Positions 44,205 through 52,028 of a stretch of 64,000 nucleotides of DNA are shown in pieces; position 1 is the stretch's first letter; every line of letters starts with the position of its first letter. The DNA lies in assembly GCF_000016985.1 (NCBI RefSeq), contig NC_009633.1, positions 1,736,001 to 1,800,000 of the forward strand, in the 5' to 3' direction. The translations under genes were made by a program, and so were the position numbers. The DNA comes from Alkaliphilus metalliredigens QYMF (lineage in GTDB: Bacteria; Bacillota; Clostridia; Peptostreptococcales; Natronincolaceae). The notes under the pieces are model-generated. The model saw only the letters and a program-made list of their open reading frames with translations. It made no database searches and was not told the DNA's origin.

Positions 44205-46565
44205 ATGCTAAATAAAAGAAAATTCAAAGAAAGTGTTGAACGCAATATCAGAGTGAATTTTCTAAAGACAATCAAAACAGCGTCGGGCCAGGAGCGGTAC
44301 CATGCTGTTGTCAAAACCTTGATGGAGGAAGTTGTTACACATTGGCAAGAGACCAATGAAAGACATCATAATAAAAAGAAAGCTTGTTATTTTTCCGCTG
44401 AGTTTTTAATGGGAAGGGCCTTTGGAAACAATTTATTGAATTTAGGAATTTATGAGGAAGTAAAGGAAGTATTAAATGAACTTGAGATCGATATTGACGA
44501 AGTAGAGAAGGCGGAAGCCGATGCAGGTTTAGGTAACGGTGGACTTGGAAGATTAGCGGCTTGTTTTTTAGAGTCCTGTGCAACCATGAATTTGCCAGTA
44601 ACCGGGTATGGTATCAGATATCACGATGGTATTTTCAAACAAAGGTTTGTAGATGGCTTTCAGGTGGAAGAAGGGGACCCTTGGTTAGCTCATGGGGAAC
44701 CCTGGTCCTTCAGACGAAGTGAAGATGCAGTAACCGTTGTTTTTGGTGATGAAAGTGTTAAGGCAGTACCCTATGACACCCCTATTATTGGTTATGGTAA
44801 TCAAACCATTAATACACTGAGACTCTGGCAAGGAGAACCCCTAATCAACTTTGATTTTAATCTTTTTAATGAGCAACGCTACGATGAATCCGTTAAGGAA
44901 AAAAATAGAGCAGAGGATATCTCACGGGTATTGTATCCCAATGACTCTAAAGAGGAAGGTAAGATATTAAGATTAAAGCAACAATACTTCTTTGTCTCTG
45001 CATCCTTGCAGGATTTAGTGAAAAAATACAAAGAGACAAATGGAAACGAATTCGAAAAATTTCATCAGTATCATGCCATACAATTAAATGACACACATCC
45101 TGTGGTAGCCATACCAGAGTTAATGAGAATACTCACTGATGAAGAGGGACTCTGCTGGGAAAAGGCTTGGGGGATTACAACTAAAACCTTTTCTTATACG
45201 AATCATACCATCTTAACTGAAGCCCTTGAAAAATGGGATGTTAAATTGTATCAGAAAATGCTTCCGAGAGTTTATGAGATTGTTAAAGGAATTGATGAAC
45301 AATTCATAGAATTTTTAAATGAAAAATCCTATGAAAAGAAAAAGATAGATCAAATGAAAATCATCTCTAATGGAAGAATCAATAAAGCCTGGCTGGCCAT
45401 TTACGGTTCCCATACAATCAATGGAGTGGCAGAAATTCATACAAATATATTAAAACACAAAGAATTAAAGGATTGGTATGAATTGTATCCCCAGAAATTT
45501 CAAAATAAGACCAATGGCATTACACCACGAAGGTGGTTAGCACTTTGCAATCAAGAATTATCCGCCCTAATCACAGCGCTTTTAAATACTGAAGACTGGA
45601 TTACTGATTTATCTCAATTAAAGAAACTGGAAAAGCATCAGTATGATGATGAGGTATTGAAAAGATTCATGGCAATTAAAAGGACTAAAAAGAAACAATT
45701 GGCAGCATATATCTTTAAAAAAGAAGGAATACAGATTGATCCAAACTCCATTTATAATATACAGATTAAACGGTTGCATGAGTATAAAAGACAATTATTA
45801 AATGCCTTTCATATCTTAGATTTGTATTATGAACTAAAGGAAAACCCAGATATTCAAAGGACTCTAAGAACATTTATCTTTGGAGCAAAGGCAGCTCCGG
45901 GATATGTTAGGGCAAAGGGAATTATTAAATACATCAATGAAGTGGCGAAACTGGTAAACAATGATCCACAAATGAAGGATCAAATGAAAGTTGCCTTTGT
46001 AGAAAACTACAATGTTTCCTATGGAGAAAAGCTCTTTCCTGCGGCAGACCTCTCTGAGCAAATATCCACAGTGGGTAAGGAAGCTTCAGGAACAGGAAAT
46101 ATGAAGTTTATGCTAAACGGGAGTCCAACCATTGGCACCAATGATGGGGCAAATATCGAAATTGTTCAAGAGGCTGGAGAAGAAAACAACTTTATCTTTG
46201 GAATGAAGATAGAGGAGTTGCAGGCAATGGAAGATACCTATGAGCCTAGGGCGTATTATGAAAGTGTTCCAGGTTTAAAAAGAGTTGTAGATACACTGAT
46301 AGATGGGACATTTGATGATGGAGATACAGGTATGTTTCAGGAGTTATATGACTCCTTATTAGAAGGTGCCAGTTGGCATAAGCCTGACAATTACTATTTA
46401 TTGAAGGATTTTGATGATTATCGAGAAGCCCAGAGAAAAGCAGAAATAGCCTATGCGGATGAAATTGCTTGGGCAAGAAAGTGTTGGATGAATATAGCCA
46501 ATGCAGGGAAATTCAGCAGTGATAGAACCATTACAGAATATGCAAAGCAGATATGGCATATATAG
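44205..46565 (+). CDS. glgP: Glycogen/maltodextrin phosphorylase
   Basis: GT35 PLP-dependent phosphorylase, 786 residues, cutting alpha-1,4 glucans with phosphate to glucose-1-phosphate. The N-terminal CYFSAEFLMGRAFGNNLLNLG, AEADAGLGNGGLGRLAACF, the active-site QLNDTHPVVAIPELMRIL and NGITPRRWL, and the PLP lysine in EASGTGNMKFMLNG are clear. It is a little shorter than the animal enzyme, as usual for bacteria. SD GGTAGGAG overlaps the end of the malQ intergenic gap. Second gene of malQ-glgP, followed by a terminator. Confidence 0.96.
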   Translation: MLNKRKFKESVERNIRVNFLKTIKTASGQERYHAVVKTLMEEVVTHWQETNERHHNKKKACYFSAEFLMGRAFGNNLLNLGIYEEVKEVLNELEIDIDEVEKAEADAGLGNGGLGRLAACFLESCATMNLPVTGYGIRYHDGIFKQRFVDGFQVEEGDPWLAHGEPWSFRRSEDAVTVVFGDESVKAVPYDTPIIGYGNQTINTLRLWQGEPLINFDFNLFNEQRYDESVKEKNRAEDISRVLYPNDSKEEGKILRLKQQYFFVSASLQDLVKKYKETNGNEFEKFHQYHAIQLNDTHPVVAIPELMRILTDEEGLCWEKAWGITTKTFSYTNHTILTEALEKWDVKLYQKMLPRVYEIVKGIDEQFIEFLNEKSYEKKKIDQMKIISNGRINKAWLAIYGSHTINGVAEIHTNILKHKELKDWYELYPQKFQNKTNGITPRRWLALCNQELSALITALLNTEDWITDLSQLKKLEKHQYDDEVLKRFMAIKRTKKKQLAAYIFKKEGIQIDPNSIYNIQIKRLHEYKRQLLNAFHILDLYYELKENPDIQRTLRTFIFGAKAAPGYVRAKGIIKYINEVAKLVNNDPQMKDQMKVAFVENYNVSYGEKLFPAADLSEQISTVGKEASGTGNMKFMLNGSPTIGTNDGANIEIVQEAGEENNFIFGMKIEELQAMEDTYEPRAYYESVPGLKRVVDTLIDGTFDDGDTGMFQELYDSLLEGASWHKPDNYYLLKDFDDYREAQRKAEIAYADEIAWARKCWMNIANAGKFSSDRTITEYAKQIWHI

Positions 46566-46587
46566 TTTCCCTCATAGAATAAATATT

Positions 46588-46634
46588 GATGGAATGGGTG
46601 CAATCATTGGAATTGTGCCCATTTCATCTTTTTT
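46588..46634 (+). terminator. Rho-independent terminator of malQ-glgP
   Basis: GATGGAATGGGTGCAAT pairs with ATTGTGCCCATTTCATC (one mismatch/wobble), then TTTTTT. Confidence 0.85.
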
Positions 46635-46776
46635 GTAAAATATTTTAAAGGAATTAAGATACTTTTGAAGAAATAGAAGATGAGTATATGATAAAAGATA
46701 AAAGTACATCTTTATGGGGAAATTATATGATTTATAGTAAGAAGGTTTAAACTTGATAGCAGGAAGGTTGATCTAT

Positions 46777-47343
46777 TTGAACAAAACAATCAGGTATATC
46801 TTAGGAGTACTATTTATATGGGTGGCAGTCCATGTTTTGATCACTACATTTGATGGACTTAATGATAAAACTGAAATCGCTGATGCGGCTGTTGTACTAG
46901 GAAATAAAGTAGAATTAGACGGCACCCCTTCTCCACGATTACAGGGGCGGTTAGATAAGGCAGTAGAACTTTATGAAAAAGGATATTTCAACTATGTGAT
47001 CGTAAGTGGTGGCACGGGAAAAGAGGGATTTGACGAGGCTCTGGTAATGAAAGACTATTTAGTTAAGAATGAAATTCCAGACGATAAAGTGATATTAGAT
47101 CAAGAGGGCTATAACTCAATGATGACAGCAAAAAATACAAAAATCATAATGGATCATATGGATTTAGAATCAGTTACAGTGATTTCACAATTTTACCATA
47201 TCACTAGAACAAAACTAGCATTTAGAAAAGTTGGTTTTGAGCAGGTGTATTCTGCCCATGCAGAATACTTTGATTTTAGAGATATTTATTCTATTGCCAG
47301 GGAGTTTGCTGGATATTATAAGTATTTATTTATGAAAGTATAA
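46777..47343 (+). CDS. YdcF/SanA-like (DUF218) membrane-anchored protein
   Basis: 188 residues with one N-terminal transmembrane helix (IRYILGVLFIWVAVHVLI) and a DUF218 domain outside: ADAAVVLGNKVELDGTPSPRLQGRLDKAVELY, VIVSGGTGKEGFDEA, EGYNSMMTAKNT and ISQFYHITRTKLAFRKVG. SanA-like members affect envelope permeability; the biochemical activity is not established. The TTG at 46777 has SD AGGAAGG 8 nt before it; an earlier TTG at 46753 with a weaker SD would add eight residues. Single gene. Confidence 0.85.
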   Translation: MNKTIRYILGVLFIWVAVHVLITTFDGLNDKTEIADAAVVLGNKVELDGTPSPRLQGRLDKAVELYEKGYFNYVIVSGGTGKEGFDEALVMKDYLVKNEIPDDKVILDQEGYNSMMTAKNTKIIMDHMDLESVTVISQFYHITRTKLAFRKVGFEQVYSAHAEYFDFRDIYSIAREFAGYYKYLFMKV

Positions 47344-47386
47344 ACACTACGATAGATAAGCAATATTAATAAGGGGGTATCGTAAG

Positions 47387-47866
47387 ATGACAGCGCAACA
47401 TCATTCAGTAAAAATAATGTGGGAAAATTATCTGAAGGCAAAGAAAGAAAAAGACAATGAAGAGCCTAATGAGAAGGAATGTGCTTCATGGCACTTTTGC
47501 AATAATGAAAAGGATGCAAATGAATTAGCTGAATTGGTACTAAAGGGGATAAAAAGGGCAACGGCATCCTTATATGATGGTTATGCATTTGAAGATCAGT
47601 CGATACCAGAGGTGGGAAACCATAGTATCATCACAAACTGGGAGGGTGTGGGCCAATGCATTATCAAGACAATAAAGATCGATGTGGTGGCCTTTAAGGA
47701 TGTTACAGCAGAATTTGCTAAAACAGAGGGAGAAGGGGACCAATCATTAGACTATTGGCGAAGAGGTCACTGGAAGTTTTTTTCTGAGGAAAAGAAGATG
47801 ATGAATGAGGAGCCTACAGAGGATATGCTTGTTGTTTGTGAGGAGTTTGAGATTGTTTATAAATAA
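47387..47866 (+). CDS. ASCH domain protein
   Basis: 159-residue ASCH-fold protein (PUA-like, RNA- or nucleotide-related). The family blocks seen are IMWENYLKAKK, SWHFCNNEKDANELAELVLKG, GIKRATASLYDGY, ITNWEGVGQCIIKTIKIDVV and WRRGHWKFFSEE. Related proteins include an N4-acetylcytidine amidohydrolase, but members of this length mostly have no tested role. SD AAGGGGGTAT precedes the ATG. Single gene. Confidence 0.88.
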   Translation: MTAQHHSVKIMWENYLKAKKEKDNEEPNEKECASWHFCNNEKDANELAELVLKGIKRATASLYDGYAFEDQSIPEVGNHSIITNWEGVGQCIIKTIKIDVVAFKDVTAEFAKTEGEGDQSLDYWRRGHWKFFSEEKKMMNEEPTEDMLVVCEEFEIVYK

Positions 47867-47957
47867 AGTGATGCTAAATTTAGAAGAGTAGATCATAATA
47901 TACAAAATAAGACTTAATGAAATCAAAGGAATTAAAGGGAACTATAGAAAATACTTG

Positions 47958-48045
47958 AAGGATCTTCACCAAGATAATCGATGAGAGGCATTGTAGTGAA
48001 CGATGTGCTGACTCCGTTTTCTAGGTAGAAGATCTTTTATTTTTT
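47958..48045 (+). terminator. Long-loop hairpin with T run upstream of the sigma factor gene
   Basis: GATCTTCACC (47961-47970) can pair with GGTAGAAGATC (48024-48034; one bulge) across about 50 nt, followed by TTTTATTTTTTG. It could be the terminator of the ASCH gene or of a short RNA. Confidence 0.3.
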
Positions 48046-48061
48046 GAAAACTTTCTTTTTA

Positions 48062-48089
48062 TGAAAACTTTTCTCAAGCTTAGCGGGTA
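48062..48089 (+). promoter_or_regulatory. Possible ECF-type promoter of the sigma factor operon
   Basis: TGAAAACTTTT at 48062-48072 resembles ECF -35 elements (AAC core), with CGGGTA about 16 nt later. The same word TGAAAACTTT also occurs at 48045. Self-control by the encoded sigma factor would fit. Confidence 0.3.
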
Positions 48090-48125
48090 TATTATATATA
48101 AGCTGCAAAGAAAGGTGGTGACAGT

Positions 48126-48665
48126 ATGAATGAACTAATCAAACAAATAAAGGCAGGAGACAGGGAGGCCTTTAAAGCCCTCTATGATCAATATGCCAAT
48201 TATACAATCAGGGTGGCAACAGGGATTACTCGAAATAAAATGGTTGCCGCAGATGCAGTGCAAGAAACCTTTATCCGTGTATATAACAATATTAATAGCT
48301 TTGATGAGGATAAACCCTTTGAACCATGGCTTTATAGAATCCTAATTAATGAGTGTAATCGAATTTTGAAAAATCAGTCCAAGACCATACCCATTAGTAA
48401 TTACCTAGAAGAACATGCAGGTATAGTAGAAGAGGATGTCTACAAATTTGAGGAATATGAGGAGTTATACACTGCTGTTAACGAGTTAGACGACATGAAT
48501 CGGATTCCAATTATATTAAAATACCTAGAAGGATTTACAGAGTTACAAATCGCAGATACGTTAAATCTCAATGTAAATACAGTAAAATCTCGTCTATTCA
48601 AGGGGAGAGAAAAACTCAAAAAAAAGATGGCAGCACTTAACGAGAGGAGGCATTTGTATGAATAA
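48126..48665 (+). CDS. ECF (extracytoplasmic function) RNA polymerase sigma factor
   Basis: 179-residue group 4 sigma factor. Region 2 is seen in FKALYDQYANYTIRVATGITRNKMVAADAVQETFIRVY, and region 4 in IPIILKYLEGFTELQIADTLNLNVNTVKSRLFKGREKLKKKM. Region 3 is absent, as in the class. SD GAAAGGTGG precedes the ATG. Its end overlaps the anti-sigma gene by 8 nt. It would direct stress or envelope genes when released by that protein; the signal is unknown. Confidence 0.93.
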   Translation: MNELIKQIKAGDREAFKALYDQYANYTIRVATGITRNKMVAADAVQETFIRVYNNINSFDEDKPFEPWLYRILINECNRILKNQSKTIPISNYLEEHAGIVEEDVYKFEEYEELYTAVNELDDMNRIPIILKYLEGFTELQIADTLNLNVNTVKSRLFKGREKLKKKMAALNERRHLYE

Positions 48666-49440
48666 GAAATTTGATGATCAAATAAAGGAATCATTAATGA
48701 AGGGAACTGAAGAATCTACTAAACTCAAAGATGAAATATGGAATAAAATAGAACAAGAAATTGATGCAAATCAAATAAAACAAAAGATAGATCATAATCC
48801 AATAGGGGGATCAAGAAGGATGATAAAACAAAAAAGAAAAACGCCAAGAATTTTTGGTTTAGGAGCAGTTGCAGCTGCATTGCTTATCGTATTTTTAGCC
48901 GGTACTGCCCCAGGGCATGCTGCCATTGACAGGGTAAGGGAATTATTTGTACCAGAGAAAACCATTGTAGAAGAATTGGAAGGAATGGAAGAAGAAACAG
49001 ACGTCAATTTACAAAAAAGCAGATTAGGATATGTGATTTATTTTGATGAACAAAGGTATTCATTAGACAGTTTAGATGGGAAGGATAAGATTGCGCCAAT
49101 AGAACAGGCTGATTATGTCCCAGAAGTATTTATGGAAATAGAACAAGTAGAAGACAAGGATATAGAAACCCTGGCTACAGAAATCCAAAAAATGTTAGCG
49201 GGAGAATATGAGACGGTTAGAAATGAAGGCTCGGTGGATAGTCCGATCGAAAGCATCTATCTATATGCAAATACAGGTAACAATTGGGATGATGAAGTTG
49301 TGAAATATTATTTAGTGGACAATACCCAAGGGGGCGTATTTGTTATCAAACAGCAATTTTTCTTTGAAGCAAGTGAAGGCTTTGGTGTGAGGTTTGACAA
49401 TATGTTAAAAGAGTTCCAAATGATTTCATTAGAAGAGTAG
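48658..49440 (+). CDS. Probable membrane anti-sigma factor
   Basis: 260 residues. A cytosolic, charged N-terminus (about 60 residues with ESTKLKDEIWNKIEQEI) is followed by one transmembrane helix (FGLGAVAAALLIVFLAGTAPG, about 65-85) and a 175-residue external domain beginning HAAIDRVRELFVPEKT. That layout, together with the 8-nt overlap with the sigma gene, marks it as the cognate anti-sigma factor. The external domain resembles DUF4179/DUF4367-like sensor regions only loosely. SD GAGAGGAGG lies in the end of the sigma gene. Confidence 0.8.
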   Translation: MNKKFDDQIKESLMKGTEESTKLKDEIWNKIEQEIDANQIKQKIDHNPIGGSRRMIKQKRKTPRIFGLGAVAAALLIVFLAGTAPGHAAIDRVRELFVPEKTIVEELEGMEEETDVNLQKSRLGYVIYFDEQRYSLDSLDGKDKIAPIEQADYVPEVFMEIEQVEDKDIETLATEIQKMLAGEYETVRNEGSVDSPIESIYLYANTGNNWDDEVVKYYLVDNTQGGVFVIKQQFFFEASEGFGVRFDNMLKEFQMISLEE

Positions 49441-49515
49441 CTTGAGCTAAAGAATATACAATGATAAACTTGAGGTAAATAAAGGAATTTACTAATAAAA
49501 ATTGAAATTATATTG

Positions 49516-49563
49516 GTGCCTCAGTGACTAAAATATTTTGATAATGTCATGTCTCTGAGGCAC
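49516..49563. other. Unassigned strong hairpin
   Basis: GTGCCTCAG (49516-49524) pairs with CTGAGGCAC (49555-49563), and inner TGAC pairs with GTCA. There is no T run on either side, so it is not an ordinary terminator. The stretch 49441-49722 holds no gene that I can support. Confidence 0.4.
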
Positions 49564-49680
49564 ATCCATTCCTAGAATGGAAGCGAACCCAGCATGTTCA
49601 TATATTTGAGAGGGGAAACAATGGAATCCAAAGACATCTTAATTTTAGAGACTATTGGGTAATATTTTATTCAATCAAAA

Positions 49681-49712
49681 AAAACCTATGCCCTGATGAA
49701 GACATAGGTTTT
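49681..49712 (-). terminator. Rho-independent terminator of the DUF3787 gene
   Basis: AAAACCTATG (49681-49690) pairs with CATAGGTTTT (49703-49712). On the minus strand it ends in a long T run. Confidence 0.85.
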
Positions 49713-49722
49713 AAAATAGACA

Positions 49723-49893
49723 TCACTTTTGGTTTGTGTCAACCCACTCTTTTGCATTTCTGACTTCTGTTTCATTGGGAATAGGGACATTGGAAAATGG
49801 CTTCATATCTTCAATATTAGCCCATGCTGCAGTGGTGTGGTTTTCAATAGGAGCCATAATATTTTTTTTGTTTGGGTTATTTCTTCGATGCAT
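49723..49893 (-). CDS. DUF3787 family small protein (CDIF630_02480-type spore surface protein)
   Basis: 56-residue protein: after a basic start MHRRNNPNKKN comes MAPIENHTTAAWANIEDMKP, then VPIPNETEVRNAKEWVDTNQ. The PIE-H-TAAWA-I and NAKEWVD words are the hallmark of the clostridial DUF3787 family, which includes a Clostridioides difficile spore surface protein. SD AGGGAGTG lies 7 nt before the ATG and a terminator follows the stop, so this is a real gene. Its presence supports a spore-forming host. Single gene on the minus strand. Confidence 0.85.
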   Translation of the reverse strand: MHRRNNPNKKNIMAPIENHTTAAWANIEDMKPFSNVPIPNETEVRNAKEWVDTNQK

Positions 49894-50089
49894 ATGATCA
49901 CTCCCTGCCTAGTTAAGTGGAAATTTTAGGTTGAATCAATTCAACCACGAGCTTACACTATTAGTATGAACTATTTTAGGGATAATATTTCAACTTGATT
50001 ATGGTATTATGGTTATATTTATATAATTTGTTGGATTTTTTGTGACAATTACGATGTCTCAGAATACAATAAATTCTTAGAAATAATGG

Positions 50090-50118
50090 TTGTAAATTAG
50101 CAAAGTGCGTGATACAAT
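50090..50118 (+). promoter_or_regulatory. Sigma-A type promoter of the uraA leader
   Basis: TTGTAA (50090-50095), 17-nt spacer, TACAAT (50113-50118). It starts a leader of about 245 nt. The rest of 49894-50089 shows no gene. Confidence 0.7.
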
Positions 50119-50143
50119 GATTTAAGGTAAAAAATGAATCTTT

Positions 50144-50169
50144 AAATCAGTCCAGAGAGGCTGGCAAGG
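50144..50169 (+). promoter_or_regulatory. PyrR-binding loop 1 (pyr attenuator)
   Basis: ATCAGTCCAGAGAGGCTGGC contains the CCAGAGAGG...GGC anti-antiterminator signature that PyrR binds with UMP or UTP. Bound PyrR would favour the terminator at 50231. Confidence 0.88.
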
Positions 50170-50187
50170 TTACGGTGTAACACAGTA

Positions 50188-50227
50188 TTTTAACGCTTCA
50201 AAATGCTTTGTATTTTGAAGGTTAAAA
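50188..50227 (+). promoter_or_regulatory. Candidate antiterminator-region hairpin of the uraA leader
   Basis: TTTTAACGCTTCAAAAT can pair with ATTTTGAAGGTTAAAA around a 7-nt loop. It lies between the PyrR loop and the terminator, where the competing structure should form. The exact alternative pairing is inferred. Confidence 0.5.
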
Positions 50228-50230
50228 CGT

Positions 50231-50262
50231 AGCTTCTTGCTGGTATGCAAGAAGCTTTTTTA
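50231..50262 (+). terminator. Attenuator terminator of the uraA leader
   Basis: AGCTTCTTGC (50231-50240), loop TGGTAT, GCAAGAAGCT, then TTTTTT. It lies between promoter and gene, so it is a regulated terminator. Confidence 0.88.
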
Positions 50263-50285
50263 TTGAGCACTTGAAATATTAACAA
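50263..50285. repeat. Fragment of the dispersed repeat (copy E)
   Basis: TGAGCACTTGAAATATTAAC matches the first 20 nt of the dispersed repeat (AAGCACTTGnnATTTTTAAC). It begins right after a terminator T run, like the other copies. Confidence 0.5.
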
Positions 50286-50297
50286 GAGATACCTTTT

Positions 50298-50345
50298 AAA
50301 TCAGTCCAGCGAGGCTGAAAAAGGAGAGAGAATTTTTTCTCCTTT
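50298..50345 (+). promoter_or_regulatory. PyrR-binding loop 2 with following hairpin
   Basis: ATCAGTCCAGCGAGGCTGAA repeats the PyrR loop with one base changed (GCGAGG for GAGAGG). A hairpin AAAGGAGA/TCTCCTTT (50320-50345) follows without a clean T run, just before the uraA SD. It may act on translation or be a decayed second attenuator. Confidence 0.65.
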
Positions 50346-50368
50346 CACAATATGGAGGAGGTTTTTTT

Positions 50369-51646
50369 ATGTCAGAAAGTACAATTAAGAAAACGACTGT
50401 TCAAGTTAAAGAAAGCAGCAATTTGTTTCAACTATCTAAAAAGGTAATTTTAGCATTACAGCACTTGATTGCAATGTTTGGGGCCACTGTACTTGTACCT
50501 ATGCTAACAGGATTTGACCCAGCGGTGGCATTGATAGCAGCAGGGGCAGGAACATTACTATTTCATGCAGTAACAAAAGGTAAAGTACCCGTATTCTTAG
50601 GTTCATCATTTGCATTCATACCAGTTGTTATTACAGTAAGAGAAACATATAACGGAGACTTATCATATGCTCAAGGTGGAATTATTGTGGCAGGAATCAT
50701 CTATATTTTGATGTCCCTCTTGATTAAAAAGGTAGGCGTAAAAAACATTACGAAATTTTTACCAGCCCAGGTTGTGGGACCGATGATTATGGTCATTGGA
50801 CTGAGTCTTGTACCTGTTGCCATTGATATGTCATCAAATCACTTTGCAATCGCACTACTTACATTAGGAACAGCCTTAGTGATTAACTTTACAGCTAAAG
50901 GATTTATTAGACAGCTTTCTATTTTAATCGCAGTGGTAGTCGGATATGTTGTTTCCTTACAACTGGGACTTGTGGATACAGCAGTCATGAGGGAAGCTTC
51001 CTTAGTGGCCATGCCAAACTTTTCAACTCCTAAGTTTGAAATAGGTGCCATTATGGTCATTGCACCCATCGTACTAGCAGTATTCATGGAGCATATTGGC
51101 GATATTACAACAAACGGTGAGGTTGTCGGACAAAACTTTATCGAAGAACCAGGACTAAACAGAACATTATTAGGAGATGGACTAGCCACATTATTTGCAG
51201 GGTTCATTGGTGGACCAGCTAACACAACTTACGGTGAAAACACAGGTGTCCTTGCCATTACAAAGAACTATGACCCTTCAATCCTTAGATTAGCCGCAGT
51301 ATTTGCTATTATTCTAGGATTTGTGGCAAAGGTTGGTGGATTCTTAAGCAGTATTCCAGTAGCAGTAATGGGTGGTATTAGTTTAATGCTCTTTAGCATG
51401 ATTGCCATCGTAGGAGTTAAGACCATTAAAAATAGTGAAACGGCACTAAATGGAAAAAACATCATCATTATTGCCACAATCTTGATTTTAGGATTAGGTT
51501 CAGATTATATTGGCGGTGCATTAAATATGACAGTAGGGATTCCAATCCCATTTGCACAAGGAATTGCAATTACAGGACTGAGTTTTGCGGGACTTGTGGG
51601 TGTTTTGTTAAATGTAGTACTAAATAGAAATGAGCAACAGGCGTAG
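50369..51646 (+). CDS. uraA: Uracil permease (NCS2 family)
   Basis: Uracil:proton symporter of the nucleobase-cation symport 2 family, 425 residues, with about 14 hydrophobic segments. Motifs seen: LQHLIAMFGATVLVPMLTGFDP, the substrate-site VFMEHIGDITTNGEVVGQ, and GGPANTTYGENTGVLAITKN, which is typical of UraA/PyrP. PyrR loops in the leader confirm a role in pyrimidine uptake: high UMP would shut it off. SD GGAGGAGG precedes the ATG. No other pyr genes are in the window. Confidence 0.95.
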   Translation: MSESTIKKTTVQVKESSNLFQLSKKVILALQHLIAMFGATVLVPMLTGFDPAVALIAAGAGTLLFHAVTKGKVPVFLGSSFAFIPVVITVRETYNGDLSYAQGGIIVAGIIYILMSLLIKKVGVKNITKFLPAQVVGPMIMVIGLSLVPVAIDMSSNHFAIALLTLGTALVINFTAKGFIRQLSILIAVVVGYVVSLQLGLVDTAVMREASLVAMPNFSTPKFEIGAIMVIAPIVLAVFMEHIGDITTNGEVVGQNFIEEPGLNRTLLGDGLATLFAGFIGGPANTTYGENTGVLAITKNYDPSILRLAAVFAIILGFVAKVGGFLSSIPVAVMGGISLMLFSMIAIVGVKTIKNSETALNGKNIIIIATILILGLGSDYIGGALNMTVGIPIPFAQGIAITGLSFAGLVGVLLNVVLNRNEQQA

Positions 51647-51670
51647 AAAATATGATTTAATGAATTGATT

Positions 51671-51720
51671 ACAGGACCTATCAAGTGGTATCATAACACT
51701 GATAGGTCCTGTATTATTTT
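51671..51720 (+). terminator. Rho-independent terminator of uraA
   Basis: ACAGGACCTATCA (51671-51683) pairs with TGATAGGTCCTGT (51700-51712), then ATTATTTT. The dispersed repeat begins on the next base. Confidence 0.85.
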
Positions 51721-51918
51721 AAGCACTTGTGATTTTTAACAAAGGGGCGTTAAAAATAGAGTGCGCTATGAGTCGGTGCGGTAGCATGAGACGAATTTTT
51801 ATTTAAGCACTTGCGATTTTTAACAAAGGGGCGTTAAAAATAGAGTGCGCTATGAGTCGGTGCGGTAGCATGAGACGAATTTTAAGACTTGTGATTTTTA
51901 ACAAAGGGGCGTTGAAAG
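51721..51918. repeat. Dispersed repeat, tandem copies A, B and partial C
   Basis: Copy A is 51721-51799, copy B 51805-51884, partial C 51884-51918 (ends in the hairpin). Each unit has AAGCACTTGNGATTTTTAAC, AAAGGGGC, GTTAAAAAT, GAGTGCGCTATGAGTCGGTG and ...GCATGAGACGAATTTT. A nested hairpin forms from GCACT/AGTGC and ATTTTTAAC/GTTAAAAAT. A and B differ at few positions. With the terminator this fills most of 51647-52028, and the rest shows only the SD of the next gene. Confidence 0.88.
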
Positions 51919-52028
51919 GAACTTTTTCAGGTTCACTGCGTCTAATAGAGTAAAGCTCATTGGTGTCATGGGTACAAGTCATAAAGTATGTCTCATAAGA
52001 ATTTACGAAATAAAAAGGAGGAACAAAA

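Noticed and set aside
42721-46565. malQ-glgP considered as part of a larger maltose or glycogen cluster
   Set aside because: No glgA, glgC, maltose transporter or regulator lies next to it. Only the two-gene unit is supported.
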